Source of the DNA: Hallerella sp963656065 | GTDB lineage: Bacteria; Fibrobacterota; Fibrobacteria; Fibrobacterales; Fibrobacteraceae | Reading direction: 5' to 3' | Assembly (NCBI GenBank): GCA_963656065.1 | Contig: CAVKGV010000006.1 | Span: forward strand, 98,540-162,539 | Length of the DNA stretch: 64,000 nucleotides | Shown here: positions 33,682 through 43,514 of the stretch, one piece after another | Layout: each line of letters begins with the position of its first letter | Numbering within the stretch: the stretch's first letter is position 1 | The notes under the pieces: model-generated | Seen by the model: the letters and a program-made list of their open reading frames with translations, nothing else | Databases searched by the model: none | Told to the model about the DNA's origin: nothing | Program-made: the position numbers and the translations under genes

Positions 33682-36600
33682 TAATACCATTTGCCGCTAT
33701 AACGATTTTTTGAACCATTCCATTGGCCATAACGACCATGCCTATATTGAACGGACCATTCCTTACGCGCTGAAATTGGCCAGGAATCAACAACAATTGG
33801 CGATGGAGGAGTATATGCACCAGTAACATCAAAAGAATAAGGGTTGATAACGCCTTTATATTCATGGACCATACCATTACCATTTATCATGATATGCCGT
33901 TTATTAGGATTTTCAAATGCTGTAATATTGTCTATATTAGATGGCTCAAGTTTAGCCTTAGGATTTGAGGGATCATGCGTGTGCCCCCAAACGGAGGCTT
34001 CGTCAGAATAATTCGGAACAAAATGCCCATCGGCGTTTTGAATCATTAGGGAAGGATCATCTACATCACTAAATGCAACCTCTCCACCAGGATAATCTTT
34101 TTGTAGGTCATATGCTTCTTGAAGTTTGTTGCGATCAATGTCGGATGGATGATCAAAATCATAAATTGCTGAAACCTGAGCTTGAAGTCCCCAATTAAAT
34201 CCACCATTTTGAGCATATTCTGCATGAGCCCCCCAAGCCCTTGCGCCTGTGTAAAACGCTCTTCCCTCCATTCCACCAAAACCCCACTCATAACCGGTAT
34301 AGGCTTCAGCACCAAATGCACCGGCATACGTTTCTACATAAAGCGTCGAGCCAAGATAGCTTCCGTGAATGTCCCAATATTGCGCTCCGCCTATTCCACC
34401 ACCAAAGCCATACGCCCCCCCCCGTATGCCATAACTTAAAGCTCCTCCAGTTTGGTCATTGTAAGCGTACCCCAAATTTGCTCCCACATTAAAAATACCT
34501 ATATTCGCTGCAGCACCAGCATTTGCAGAATAAGTGTTGCTTCCATTTCCAAGATTGTGAGAGTAACCAATATCCAAATTTACGCCAAAACTTTCATTAC
34601 CAACATCACATGCAACACCTGTGCCTAAGGTAAACCCGCCATTCTCCCATCCTATTGTAATGCCAAAACCTATTTTCCATAACCCATACAAATCCAAAGA
34701 ATTTATCGGATCTCCGCCAAAAGCATAAAGGCTCAAATATTGCCTGGCAGGGTCAGGAGTCATCCAAATTCCCAATATCGGATCAAAGAACCTTGCCCCA
34801 TAATAGTACAAGCCCACGCGCTCATCTAGTTCCTTGCCGGTGTACTGTTCAGCAGGGCTGTCGCCAGAAACCTGAATTTTTTGTTGAGCTCCGTAAGGCT
34901 CGTAGGCAAACACGTTTCCAGTTCCATTATCCGCAACGGTCATCACTAATGAACCCTGATAGTCCTTGATATACCATTCCTTCGAGGAGTCAGGTAAAAT
35001 TCGGCCAACGATTCCGGACTTGCCCTGAATCATCCTGTATTCGGTAATAGAACTATCATTGGCGGTATAGGCCCAGTGGCGTTCCAGGACCTTCTTGCCG
35101 TCTACCATGATGTCGGTGCGGGTTGCGCGCAAGGAATCATTTTCATAAGCAAGGACAGCTACTCGCCATCCCGAGGCGTCGTAAATCATCAATTCCCGCC
35201 ATATCGACGAATCCAACGTATGCACAAAAGTAATGGGCAAACCAAAGAGGTCGTATTTCACGGATAGATTCTTGGAACTGTCAGCCACCATGCGGCCCGA
35301 GGCGTCGTAGAGGAAGTTGTTTGCCCTTGAAGCATTCCTTGCCGAGTCAAGGGCAATCGCGCCCGTAACCCTGTTGAGCCTGTAGGAATCATCATAATAG
35401 TTGTAATCAAGGAAAGTCCCGCCATATCCCTGTGTGAGTGTCCGACCATTCTTGTCGAAACTGAATGTCGCTTCCGGGGCAGTCCCGCTCCGCTTTACCA
35501 TATTGCCGGGCATGTCATAGAGAAAGGTTGACACCCTGTTACCCGAAGAATCCGCGAGGCCATATGTGGTGGACAATTTGGAAATCAGGCCATCGTAACG
35601 GGGGCGTTCATTTGCCGAGGCGGCGATATCCTCGTAATTCAATGTCTGCCGGAAAAGCGTATCGCCTGTAGCAGTATTCAATACATTCAAAGCGTTGGCC
35701 TGTCCGTGCAGGTGGTATGCGTAATCCGTCTTCAGCCGGTCCCCGACCATTACCGTAGTGACTTGACCCAAGTCGTCATAGGTAAATTTGACTATGTCAA
35801 ACCCTTCACCATCAAAGATTACGTCGATACGCCCACTGTCATCGTAACTATACCTGCGGATGTCTAGGATTGCGCTATCCGCACCGAAAACAGTTACCTT
35901 GTAAAGGCGGGAAAGGGCATCGTATTCGTAGTGTTTAAAAGCCACCCTGCGGGTCGTGTCGGCTTCGGCACCCGTATAACGGATGGCGACTGTCTTCCGC
36001 CCCAGGGAATCGTAGCCAAAGAAATCCGCCACCAAGGCTGCATCCGCTCCGATACGGGAAGCCGCAAAAGGGTTGCGGGTCCAGGTGCAGGTAATTCTCC
36101 CTCGAGTATTTTTCAGGACCTTGCCTACAAAGTAGGCATTGAGCCTGGAATTGCCGATTCTGTCAAGACAGGCGGATAGGCTGTCGTAAGCGGAGCCCGA
36201 ATATTCCGTCTTTACACCTGGAACAGGCGACAAGTTTTCTGCGATTCCCCTCAGTCTTGTATCCGTCACCAGATCAAGGACACTCTCGCCGATGGATACA
36301 ATGCGCCCACGGGCGTCGTATTCCTTGTAAGAAACGGCATTCCTGCCCCGCTGTTCTTCCGTCACTGAAATACGGATGCTTCCAGACTTGGTATAGTAGA
36401 ATTTTTCTGTTCCCACATCAGGACCTTTGGACATAATACTTCTTCCGGCAGCATCGTAATCCGACACAACTGCAAAGGCGGAATCGTTCTGGTCTACATC
36501 CAGCGGGGTAATTGTCCTGCGCAAATAACCTTCGCGAGTATATTCATATTTCTTGATTGCCCAGTGCCAATTACGCATATTCGTCCCAGCCGTATCCAAG

Positions 36601-38474
36601 GCAAACGCAGTCTGCACAAGTAGCCCCAGACGGTTCCGCCATAAAAGCGAAACACGTCCCTCCACATCCCTGCCGTAAGAAAGGGTATAGTTCTTTTGAG
36701 TGTCTGTTCTCGAGAAGTTCAGCGACCGTGGAATGTTCAGGTCCGCCACGTAGGCATAACCGGAGAAGCCTACATGCACCCCGTCCAGTTTCCACGGCTC
36801 GCCAGGTATGGAACTTTTCAGCAACCGCCCGTCCTGCAAGGAATACTCGTTCTGAAAATAAGCGTAGCCTCCTGCATCGGGACCGTCACCATCTTGCGAG
36901 AAATAGTCATTCACATGGACCGACGACGAATCCACATATCCCTCCCGTTCCAGTTCCGCGACATAGGAATAATCTTCTTGATAGGCCCGACCAAGATTAT
37001 CGTAGCGGGATTCCTTCACCGCAAAACGCATGGCGGGGTCGAAGAAAAGGAATGAAGGCGCAGTGATACGGGAATCCTGCATTAGTTCCACATTCTTTGC
37101 AAAAATAAGGCCATACAGGGCACTCTGGTGCCCCAGTTCAATTTTTGCATTTGGGGCGACAAAGACTCCTGCGAGACCGGAAATAGTCCCCAACCTAAGC
37201 GTTGATGACTGCCCGAGTCTCCACCCGATAAAATAGCGAGCCGTAGAGTTGAACGACATAATCGAGTTGTCGCTTATGGACAAGGAAGAACGGACATGGA
37301 TGACAATATTTCCTTGGGACAAGTCAAATCGCAGCGTAGCCGTCGGTTCCACAAAGAAGGAATCGAAATAGTAATCTCCTGCGGAAATTCGCAACGTGCT
37401 CCTTGCACGGATTAATGCATTTCCATATTTACCAGGAACAAGGGTCGAGTCGGCATCGTTAGCGAGCAAGACATCTGAAATTCCTATGGGAAAATCTTCT
37501 GGCGGAAACGAACAGGCGTCCGTTTCGGTATTTTGTTCGGACTGCCGAACGAAAGTCTGGTTGCCGGTCCAAAGGCCTCTCCCGTAATTGACCATCGCAA
37601 AAACAGAATCACGATCGCCCATGCGCACCGATTTCCTTGCGACCACGCGCAATTCAGACAGCGACGAATCACGAACGGTTACATCATTGTCAATGAAAAC
37701 GGAATCGCCTGAGCCCAGGTTGCCTCCCGACTGGACACTTCGGGCCTTGATTTCAAGTTTTTCCGTCGCATAGGCGGTGAAACCATTGACGCATTCCGTC
37801 GGCAAGAGTTCACTTGCAAATTCCCTGTGAACCAACGCCTCGGACATGCGAACACGACCCAACCAGTCAAAAAAGGATATTCCTATGCCGACAGTTCCGC
37901 GGGAACTCGCCTCCTTGCCCGGTTCCAGGACAACATCGTCAAAGAGCATCGTCACATTAGATGTGCCGGAAAGCGAAACCCTGATGAACCTGATACTGTC
38001 GGGGACACTGAACGTATGGGAATAAGGGCTCCATTGGATTGCCCGAATATATTTTTTCCCGTCCAGATATGACGCCAGCGTGTTCTTGTCGGAGTAGAAA
38101 TATATTCTCGGAGAAACGACTGATCCATTTACGTTGTATGCAAATAGGCTCAGTGTATAGACGGAATCACCTTCAACAGGCACGAAATCGGACACGGGAC
38201 CACCCGTCGAGGATGCCGCACCGACATAACTGCCGGAAACGGGCCTGATTTCCTGACCGTAGGCTGACATTATCTCAGCACGGGAAAGTCGCTTTCCGTT
38301 CCACGCATAGAAACCGTCCTCGAAGCTCCAGTTCGGCAGCATGTTGCCGTGCGTAAAAGAGAATGAGTAACTTCTAGCATGGTCCGTATTCTCGATGACA
38401 GTCGTCTTCGGCGGCATGGCCAAGGTCGTTATGGAAAGGAGCGGGACCAGTATGGATGCAAGACATTTATTCAT
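33681..38474 (-). CDS. RHS/YD-repeat protein with signal peptide and variable C-terminal tip (TcC-like)
   Basis: 1597 residues. Signal peptide MNKCLASILVPLLSITTLAMP; a carbohydrate-binding-like beta domain at about 40-190 (NMLPNWSFEDGFYAWNG ... FDDVVLEPG); a strand-rich middle; YD repeats from about 690 to 1220 (YKEYDARGRIVSIG, YDSLGRKTVAIRYTG, YEYDALSRLYKVTVFG, YSYDDSGRIDVIFDGEG); the RHS core end YYYGARFFDPILGIWMTPDP, NSLDLYG (to about 1264). The last 333 residues differ in composition: a Gly/Tyr/Ala-rich part (to about 1435) then a domain with WGHTHDPSNP and PSNIDNI (H about 1498 and 1500, D about 1515). The tip DNA (33684-34680) is markedly AT-richer than the core. The start overlaps the preceding gene by 8 bases. 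Confidence 0.88.
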   Translation of the reverse strand: MNKCLASILVPLLSITTLAMPPKTTVIENTDHARSYSFSFTHGNMLPNWSFEDGFYAWNGKRLSRAEIMSAYGQEIRPVSGSYVGAASSTGGPVSDFVPVEGDSVYTLSLFAYNVNGSVVSPRIYFYSDKNTLASYLDGKKYIRAIQWSPYSHTFSVPDSIRFIRVSLSGTSNVTMLFDDVVLEPGKEASSRGTVGIGISFFDWLGRVRMSEALVHREFASELLPTECVNGFTAYATEKLEIKARSVQSGGNLGSGDSVFIDNDVTVRDSSLSELRVVARKSVRMGDRDSVFAMVNYGRGLWTGNQTFVRQSEQNTETDACSFPPEDFPIGISDVLLANDADSTLVPGKYGNALIRARSTLRISAGDYYFDSFFVEPTATLRFDLSQGNIVIHVRSSLSISDNSIMSFNSTARYFIGWRLGQSSTLRLGTISGLAGVFVAPNAKIELGHQSALYGLIFAKNVELMQDSRITAPSFLFFDPAMRFAVKESRYDNLGRAYQEDYSYVAELEREGYVDSSSVHVNDYFSQDGDGPDAGGYAYFQNEYSLQDGRLLKSSIPGEPWKLDGVHVGFSGYAYVADLNIPRSLNFSRTDTQKNYTLSYGRDVEGRVSLLWRNRLGLLVQTAFALDTAGTNMRNWHWAIKKYEYTREGYLRRTITPLDVDQNDSAFAVVSDYDAAGRSIMSKGPDVGTEKFYYTKSGSIRISVTEEQRGRNAVSYKEYDARGRIVSIGESVLDLVTDTRLRGIAENLSPVPGVKTEYSGSAYDSLSACLDRIGNSRLNAYFVGKVLKNTRGRITCTWTRNPFAASRIGADAALVADFFGYDSLGRKTVAIRYTGAEADTTRRVAFKHYEYDALSRLYKVTVFGADSAILDIRRYSYDDSGRIDVIFDGEGFDIVKFTYDDLGQVTTVMVGDRLKTDYAYHLHGQANALNVLNTATGDTLFRQTLNYEDIAASANERPRYDGLISKLSTTYGLADSSGNRVSTFLYDMPGNMVKRSGTAPEATFSFDKNGRTLTQGYGGTFLDYNYYDDSYRLNRVTGAIALDSARNASRANNFLYDASGRMVADSSKNLSVKYDLFGLPITFVHTLDSSIWRELMIYDASGWRVAVLAYENDSLRATRTDIMVDGKKVLERHWAYTANDSSITEYRMIQGKSGIVGRILPDSSKEWYIKDYQGSLVMTVADNGTGNVFAYEPYGAQQKIQVSGDSPAEQYTGKELDERVGLYYYGARFFDPILGIWMTPDPARQYLSLYAFGGDPINSLDLYGLWKIGFGITIGWENGGFTLGTGVACDVGNESFGVNLDIGYSHNLGNGSNTYSANAGAAANIGIFNVGANLGYAYNDQTGGALSYGIRGGAYGFGGGIGGAQYWDIHGSYLGSTLYVETYAGAFGAEAYTGYEWGFGGMEGRAFYTGARAWGAHAEYAQNGGFNWGLQAQVSAIYDFDHPSDIDRNKLQEAYDLQKDYPGGEVAFSDVDDPSLMIQNADGHFVPNYSDEASVWGHTHDPSNPKAKLEPSNIDNITAFENPNKRHIMINGNGMVHEYKGVINPYSFDVTGAYTPPSPIVVDSWPISARKEWSVQYRHGRYGQWNGSKNRYSGKWY

Positions 38475-41400
38475 TTGCACCCTTCACGTTTTCATTCAGC
38501 CTGTGTGCCGCATTGTCCTTAAATATCCGGCCCTTTGAATCTCTGGAAGCCCGACGACGATGGTTCTTGTCATAGACAAATTCTGTCTTCTGGAAATCCA
38601 TACCCATGGTGGATAGCGGCAAACCGGCCCTGTCATACGAACTCATCGTAAATGCCGATGACGACGGGAAGGCTACGAAATCATCCACATAGACAACCCG
38701 AGAATCATCTCCCGTGGGCTCACCAGTTCCAAGCCAAATTCTAAGGTGATCGTCAGCGGTTGTATCGGCGAACATCCTGTCCGACACCAACTCAGAATAT
38801 GGTATTTCTATTTCATAACGTTGCCACTTGTTCACCTTAAATGTTTCATTCACAGGATCGTAACTTCCAAGAATCTTCGCAATGCTCTTGTCCGCCCTGC
38901 GGAACTCCGCAATGAGCATAGGCTTCACCCCAGTGGAATAGGCGTATACTGAAATGACATAACTGTATCTGTAACGGTGCAGTTCCTTAAGGTTTACGTT
39001 CCTGGTGGGGCCATAGCCGTCCGTGACCTTGAACGAATAGAGGCCAGAATGTACCTGGGAACTGTCAAGAATCGTCTGGGCCATCTCCCATCCGTTTGTC
39101 GCTCCATGCTCAACCGTATTGAGGGCTACATCGGTACAGGCAGCACCCGAGAATGTTCCCGCCAAAAGTGTCCTACGACCTTCGTAAATGTTGCAACTGG
39201 AACGAAGTCCAGCATTTGTAAGCTTGGCCATCTCCACGATATGGCCATAGTTGTCCGTAGATATAACCGAATCTGTTAAATCCCACCCAGAATTTATAGG
39301 GAAGGAATTTCCGATACGGACGGGAGCTTGCCATGCATAACTTGACGCTGCCATACCCGGGAAAACGGAGGAATAGGAAACCTTGGATGACGAAGCGACA
39401 CTATCGGTCAAGAAAACCTGTGAAGGATTGGATGACTGAATAGCCGTCAAAGGATTTGTCGTAAACGGGACGTACGAGTATTGTTCCACGGGATTCTTGA
39501 AAACCATCCCGTCGGAATTGTTTTCAAGCGCCTGCGTTTCAAGGATCTTTTGCGTGAAAAGGTAATAGGGACCCGACTGTCTTAAAGTTCCCCTGAACTG
39601 ACCGGACTCGTTATCCAGCAAGACATTCTTGTCAACTGTCCTCATCTTGTTGCCAGACGGGTCAAAAGTGGTGTTAATCGTGGAATCCAGCAGGTTCACA
39701 ACGAGGCCGTTCGGCCAGTTGCGTCCGGCACCGGAGTCCAGAGCAAACACGTTGCGAGTCAAATTACGTAATGCACCAGATCTGTCGTAACGTTTTATCT
39801 TTTTGAGGGTTCCCTGAAGATTCTTCTGATAACCGACAAGAGGTCTATCTTTGATGTCTGCAATGAAATCATAACGGGTCTTCGTCACCGTATCGTTGCT
39901 AACAAATGCAACAGTACTCACTGCGGGAGCGACGAACTGCGCCTGCTGCGTATGAGCGTTGAATTCAACAATACCACCGAGTTCTGCATACGTGAAACTA
40001 GTATAACGATTAGTGGAATCTGAAGTATCGGCCTTCCAATAGCGGTCCACTACTGGATAGGATTGCGGTTTCCAAAAATTCTGACCAGAATATTGGGCTA
40101 AACCGATCAAGTTTCTGCCAGAAACAGAATCAACGACAGTCTTCGCCATCAAACGGTTCGGCGAGGAATAGGACCTTAAACTAGGAATCGATATATAATA
40201 AAAATTAAGAGGCGATTCAAAAAAGGCGGACGTCCTAAAAAATGGATTTGTTTCAAAATTACGCATTCTGCTATACGAACCTACTTTACAAACGCCTGTA
40301 TTGAGACAAAGAGTTCCTTCATCAGTAGATCCAGTTTGATAAAAAACGATTGGGTCGCTTTGCGAAAATTGAACATCAAACACATTGCTATCCAGTTCGC
40401 TAGTATGGTCCGAAACGGGGATGGCCGGATTACGGGGAATATGAAGCAATAAGTTGTGATATCGGCCATTCTGAATGACCGCTCTAGTTGATTCATATTG
40501 TTCTTCAAGATATAGTGCGTCCCTGGTCACAGAAACAAAAACATCATTCTCGGCACCATTGAATTGGAAAATGCCATTTCGGTCTAGTTCATAGATAACC
40601 GTATCATTATCAATCTTTTTTCTCCAAAGGTATACATTACCTTTGGACTTGGACTTTTCAACGACATAACTATCCATAATGGTAAATTCATCACCACAAA
40701 ATTCATCATCGCTGCATTGATAAGCCCCATTATCCCAATGTTCGTTGGCCATTTGCTGAAAACATTTTCCATCGAAATACATGGCAACAATATATTCCGT
40801 GCCATTCTTGTTCAAAGTGACAAACAGCGTATTTCTTGACAATGTAAGACCATCAAGTCCTTTCTGAAAATTCATGGTATATGTGGTGCCGTTAACAATC
40901 TTTTGTATTCCAAAATCAGGGAACATGGACGGAAAACTAGTCAGTTCATCAAAATCGCCATCCTTATAAGCGAAGACATTGAGAACATCATGCCCATTTT
41001 CACCAACGATAAACAGCGTCGGAGTCGCATCGACCTTTATAGCGTGAGACCATTCGAGACACGCATCAGAACTGCCACTGCGTACCGGCTCTCCATAGTT
41101 AGAAGTGTTAGAAAAGCCACAGGAAGCCTTGTCTTTTGGCAACAATGTCCAATTTCCTGTCGACGAATGACGGACAACGGGATAAATTCTATGTGTATCT
41201 CCATTTTTCTCGACAACCAGGAAATAATTCTCTTGTGTAACAATATTTTCTATTGTTCCTGAAAGAGCCGTTGACGTTTCAAAGAAATCCCCTACTATGG
41301 AGTTTTGCCGAACAAAATCAAAACCATTCCATTCATAGAAATCGATTGTTCGACCTCCGATATCCGCCATGACAAAATAGTTTGACGAGCTGAAAAGACG

Positions 41401-42831
41401 GGGAGCGTTTTTCCTTGTCATCTGGAAGTCCTGCGGACTGGAAAAATAGTTCCCATCATTGTGATAAATTTGAACAAACAGATCCTGCTTATCCCCCGCC
41501 TTCGTATTTAGCAATGTAGCAAAGCAAAATTCTTCTGAACAGAATACACTATTACGATAATTTTTCCTGTCAGCAACAGGTATCGACACCTGTCCCCCTG
41601 AAACATCGCGCATAGTGTCTGGCTCAGAAGGAGACTTTGCATCAGAAAATGAGTCCAAGGTAACATTTGAATAGTTGAAATGTTCAACGGAATTATCAGG
41701 AAGAACAACTTGATTTAGCAGTCCATTTAAAGGGTTGTAATCAAAAATCCAAGAACGAGCCTCTCCGCTTATTATGGAATCCCTTACCGACAGAAGGTAT
41801 CGCTTATCGGCAAGATTTGATACATGGCGAATTCCTTGCGACAGGGTAAATTCTTCGTAGAAATTTCCCTGTACAAAAATCTTTATTTTCGAAAGAAACC
41901 GAGTCTCGTAGAGACGCTGGGAATCCCTGGGTTCCGTTAGGCCATATCCAGGATACTCAGTCGCCCCCATCGGAGCATAGATAAGCGCTACGGAATCAAT
42001 AGTCTTGTCCCCATCTTTCCAATAGATTCCGGACAAAGCACTTTCACGGGTGTAGGACTTTCCCTGAACGGCAGTTTCCCCGATTTTTGAATAACCAAAA
42101 TGAAGTTCTGTCCTGCCATTAAAATCCGTCACCTTGGACAGGTCATAACGATAAACGAACGGAACTAGTCCCGTAGTATCCGCCGGAAAAGCGGCAACAA
42201 CATTCCCTCGACTCAACTGTGTTCTTCTGGCATTGCTAGATTCACCAAAATACAGCGTCGTGCCATCAGGCATAACGAATTTCCATTTCGAAAACTTTTT
42301 ATCAGAAACCGTTGGCAAGACCTTTATATAGGGATTTGTAGATACATAGTAATCACCAGCATCGTTCTGTAAAATCTGTCCACCACCATAGGGACCTAAA
42401 TCGCAATAGATAAAATCATCCGTTGTCGTCACCGTTCCCTGGTGATTTGTTGCAACATACGGAGTTGACATATTCCATCCCAATCCATACGCACCCGATG
42501 GCGCAGATTCATTCGACGACTGAAGAATCGGTTGAACCCCGCCGTAATAATTTAGAGTCAATTGCCAGGATAATACACCCCTGGCATTTATCGAGGCGAG
42601 AGGAATGCTATAATAAGGCTGACCATTAAAAATATTCACATTCGAGACGACCTCGCCTGATGCCTGAGAAGGTTCAAATTCGCTATGGGCGATAGTCGTG
42701 CTTCTATAATTAGAAAGTCCTCTGGAAATTATACGCTTGATAAAGCGCAAAAAAGAATCAGAGGCGCCTTCAGCCAGCACTAAAGACGGAACAAGGCAAA
42801 GCAACAATACAGTCTTTTGAAAACGGCTCAT
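38467..42831 (-). CDS. Large secreted SpvB/TcB-like N-terminal partner of the RHS protein
   Basis: 1454 residues. Signal peptide MSRFQKTVLLLCLVPSLVLAEG; N-terminal domain of the SpvB/RHS start type (GEVVSNVNIFNGQPYYSIPL, VLSWQLTLNYYGGVQP, SGAYGLGWNMSTPYV, IYCDLGPYGGGQILQND, FVMPDGTTLYFGESSNARRTQL); about residues 430-830 contain repeated strand units (FVMADIGGRTIDFYEWNG, TLFIVGENGHDVLNVFAYKDG, EYIVAMYFDGKCFQQM) fitting a beta-propeller; the end (SYDRAGLPLSTMGMDFQKTEFVYDKNHRRRASRDSKGRI) is YD-like and is continued by the next gene. Domain order matches TcB, with TcC as the next gene. 40.2-42.8 kb is AT-rich. ATGA overlap with the upstream small gene. SpvB assignment is by resemblance and should be confirmed by profile search. 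Confidence 0.82.
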   Translation of the reverse strand: MSRFQKTVLLLCLVPSLVLAEGASDSFLRFIKRIISRGLSNYRSTTIAHSEFEPSQASGEVVSNVNIFNGQPYYSIPLASINARGVLSWQLTLNYYGGVQPILQSSNESAPSGAYGLGWNMSTPYVATNHQGTVTTTDDFIYCDLGPYGGGQILQNDAGDYYVSTNPYIKVLPTVSDKKFSKWKFVMPDGTTLYFGESSNARRTQLSRGNVVAAFPADTTGLVPFVYRYDLSKVTDFNGRTELHFGYSKIGETAVQGKSYTRESALSGIYWKDGDKTIDSVALIYAPMGATEYPGYGLTEPRDSQRLYETRFLSKIKIFVQGNFYEEFTLSQGIRHVSNLADKRYLLSVRDSIISGEARSWIFDYNPLNGLLNQVVLPDNSVEHFNYSNVTLDSFSDAKSPSEPDTMRDVSGGQVSIPVADRKNYRNSVFCSEEFCFATLLNTKAGDKQDLFVQIYHNDGNYFSSPQDFQMTRKNAPRLFSSSNYFVMADIGGRTIDFYEWNGFDFVRQNSIVGDFFETSTALSGTIENIVTQENYFLVVEKNGDTHRIYPVVRHSSTGNWTLLPKDKASCGFSNTSNYGEPVRSGSSDACLEWSHAIKVDATPTLFIVGENGHDVLNVFAYKDGDFDELTSFPSMFPDFGIQKIVNGTTYTMNFQKGLDGLTLSRNTLFVTLNKNGTEYIVAMYFDGKCFQQMANEHWDNGAYQCSDDEFCGDEFTIMDSYVVEKSKSKGNVYLWRKKIDNDTVIYELDRNGIFQFNGAENDVFVSVTRDALYLEEQYESTRAVIQNGRYHNLLLHIPRNPAIPVSDHTSELDSNVFDVQFSQSDPIVFYQTGSTDEGTLCLNTGVCKVGSYSRMRNFETNPFFRTSAFFESPLNFYYISIPSLRSYSSPNRLMAKTVVDSVSGRNLIGLAQYSGQNFWKPQSYPVVDRYWKADTSDSTNRYTSFTYAELGGIVEFNAHTQQAQFVAPAVSTVAFVSNDTVTKTRYDFIADIKDRPLVGYQKNLQGTLKKIKRYDRSGALRNLTRNVFALDSGAGRNWPNGLVVNLLDSTINTTFDPSGNKMRTVDKNVLLDNESGQFRGTLRQSGPYYLFTQKILETQALENNSDGMVFKNPVEQYSYVPFTTNPLTAIQSSNPSQVFLTDSVASSSKVSYSSVFPGMAASSYAWQAPVRIGNSFPINSGWDLTDSVISTDNYGHIVEMAKLTNAGLRSSCNIYEGRRTLLAGTFSGAACTDVALNTVEHGATNGWEMAQTILDSSQVHSGLYSFKVTDGYGPTRNVNLKELHRYRYSYVISVYAYSTGVKPMLIAEFRRADKSIAKILGSYDPVNETFKVNKWQRYEIEIPYSELVSDRMFADTTADDHLRIWLGTGEPTGDDSRVVYVDDFVAFPSSSAFTMSSYDRAGLPLSTMGMDFQKTEFVYDKNHRRRASRDSKGRIFKDNAAHRLNENVKGANE

Positions 42832-43085
42832 TCCTCTTCAATTTCCGGATGAAGTACCTGAAAACGGGCGCGACAATACTGTTTTTCTTTTGCAGAAGAC
42901 TTCCCGATTTTGTCGCACTCGGATATTTTTTTCATTTTCGCAATTTGGGCGTTCAGTTGCTCAACTTTTTGTTCCCTACGTATTTCCTGAACAACAGAAT
43001 CCGGTAAAGGGGCTGGAACACGCAAAGAATCGATTGAAGCAAAAGAGATTGACACAAAAAACAAGAATAGAATAAATGATTTCAT
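42828..43085 (-). CDS. Small secreted protein, first gene of the RHS operon
   Basis: 85 residues from ATG 43085 (the frame is open to 43109). Signal peptide MKSFILFLFFVSISFASID, then a short polar helical part with two cysteines (VVQEIRREQKVEQLNAQIAKMKKISECDKIG, KQYCRARFQVLHPE). Unknown family. Its stop overlaps the next ATG (ATGA), so it is produced with the TcB-like protein and may be a chaperone, adaptor or accessory of it. Confidence 0.72.
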   Translation of the reverse strand: MKSFILFLFFVSISFASIDSLRVPAPLPDSVVQEIRREQKVEQLNAQIAKMKKISECDKIGKSSAKEKQYCRARFQVLHPEIEEE

Positions 43086-43252
43086 AACAACAATATAATC
43101 ATTTAACATATTCTTGAATCAATGGACTGACCAAAACACGACAATGCAAGACCTTTTCAGTAACTTGCACAAAAAGCGAATTTTTCCACCCTCGTCTGCG
43201 GGATCGCGGGCGTGACCTGCCCGGAACGCATGTTCAGCATCTTCGGTTTGAA

Positions 43253-43273
43253 CCCTGGCGACCGGAGTTTTCC
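43253..43273 (+). repeat. 21-base direct repeat, copy 2 (right of the RHS operon)
   Basis: Exact copy of 32449-32469, same orientation, 10.8 kb away. It lies inside a longer GC-rich sequence not shared with the left copy. Confidence 0.7.
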
Positions 43274-43400
43274 CTGTACTTTTCCGTCGACTTTCAGTGT
43301 GGGCGAAAATCCCGGGCGTTGCGGGTGCGGCGACTGAGCGCCCGCTAGAGAGGGTGGAGAGCAACGGAGTGCGAACCAGGGGGATACTCTCCCCCTATAC

Positions 43401-43440
43401 ACAAAAAAAAGACCGCAGCGTTTCATTGCTACGGTCTTTA
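43401..43440 (-). terminator. Terminator downstream of carB
   Basis: On the minus strand AAAGACCGTAGC - AATGAAAC - GCTGCGGTCTTT (one mismatch) is followed by T8. It lies 75-115 bases after the carB stop and before the RHS operon. Confidence 0.8.
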
Positions 43441-43514
43441 ATGTTTTTGGCCCCTATCGCTTCGCTACAGGGTGACAGGAGATTCCCGCCTTCGCGGGGA
43501 TGACATCCTGCCAA

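Larger units (their letters stand above)
43086..43514. other. Intergenic region between RHS operon and carB: repeats and terminator
   Basis: Holds the promoter region of the leftward RHS operon, the second 21-base repeat (43253-43273), a GC-rich stretch about 43190-43400 that is open in several frames without codon bias or start signals, a terminator (43401-43440), and two palindromic elements: CCCCTATCGCTTCGCTACAG-GGTGAC at 43451-43476 and GATTCCCGC-CTTC-GCGGGGATGAC at 43481-43504. No gene is supported. Confidence 0.6.

Noticed and set aside
43157..43426. Open frame of 89 codons on the minus strand upstream of the RHS operon
   Set aside because: No ribosome-binding site, overlapping frames equally open because the stretch is GC-rich, and it spans the 21-base repeat and a terminator arm.
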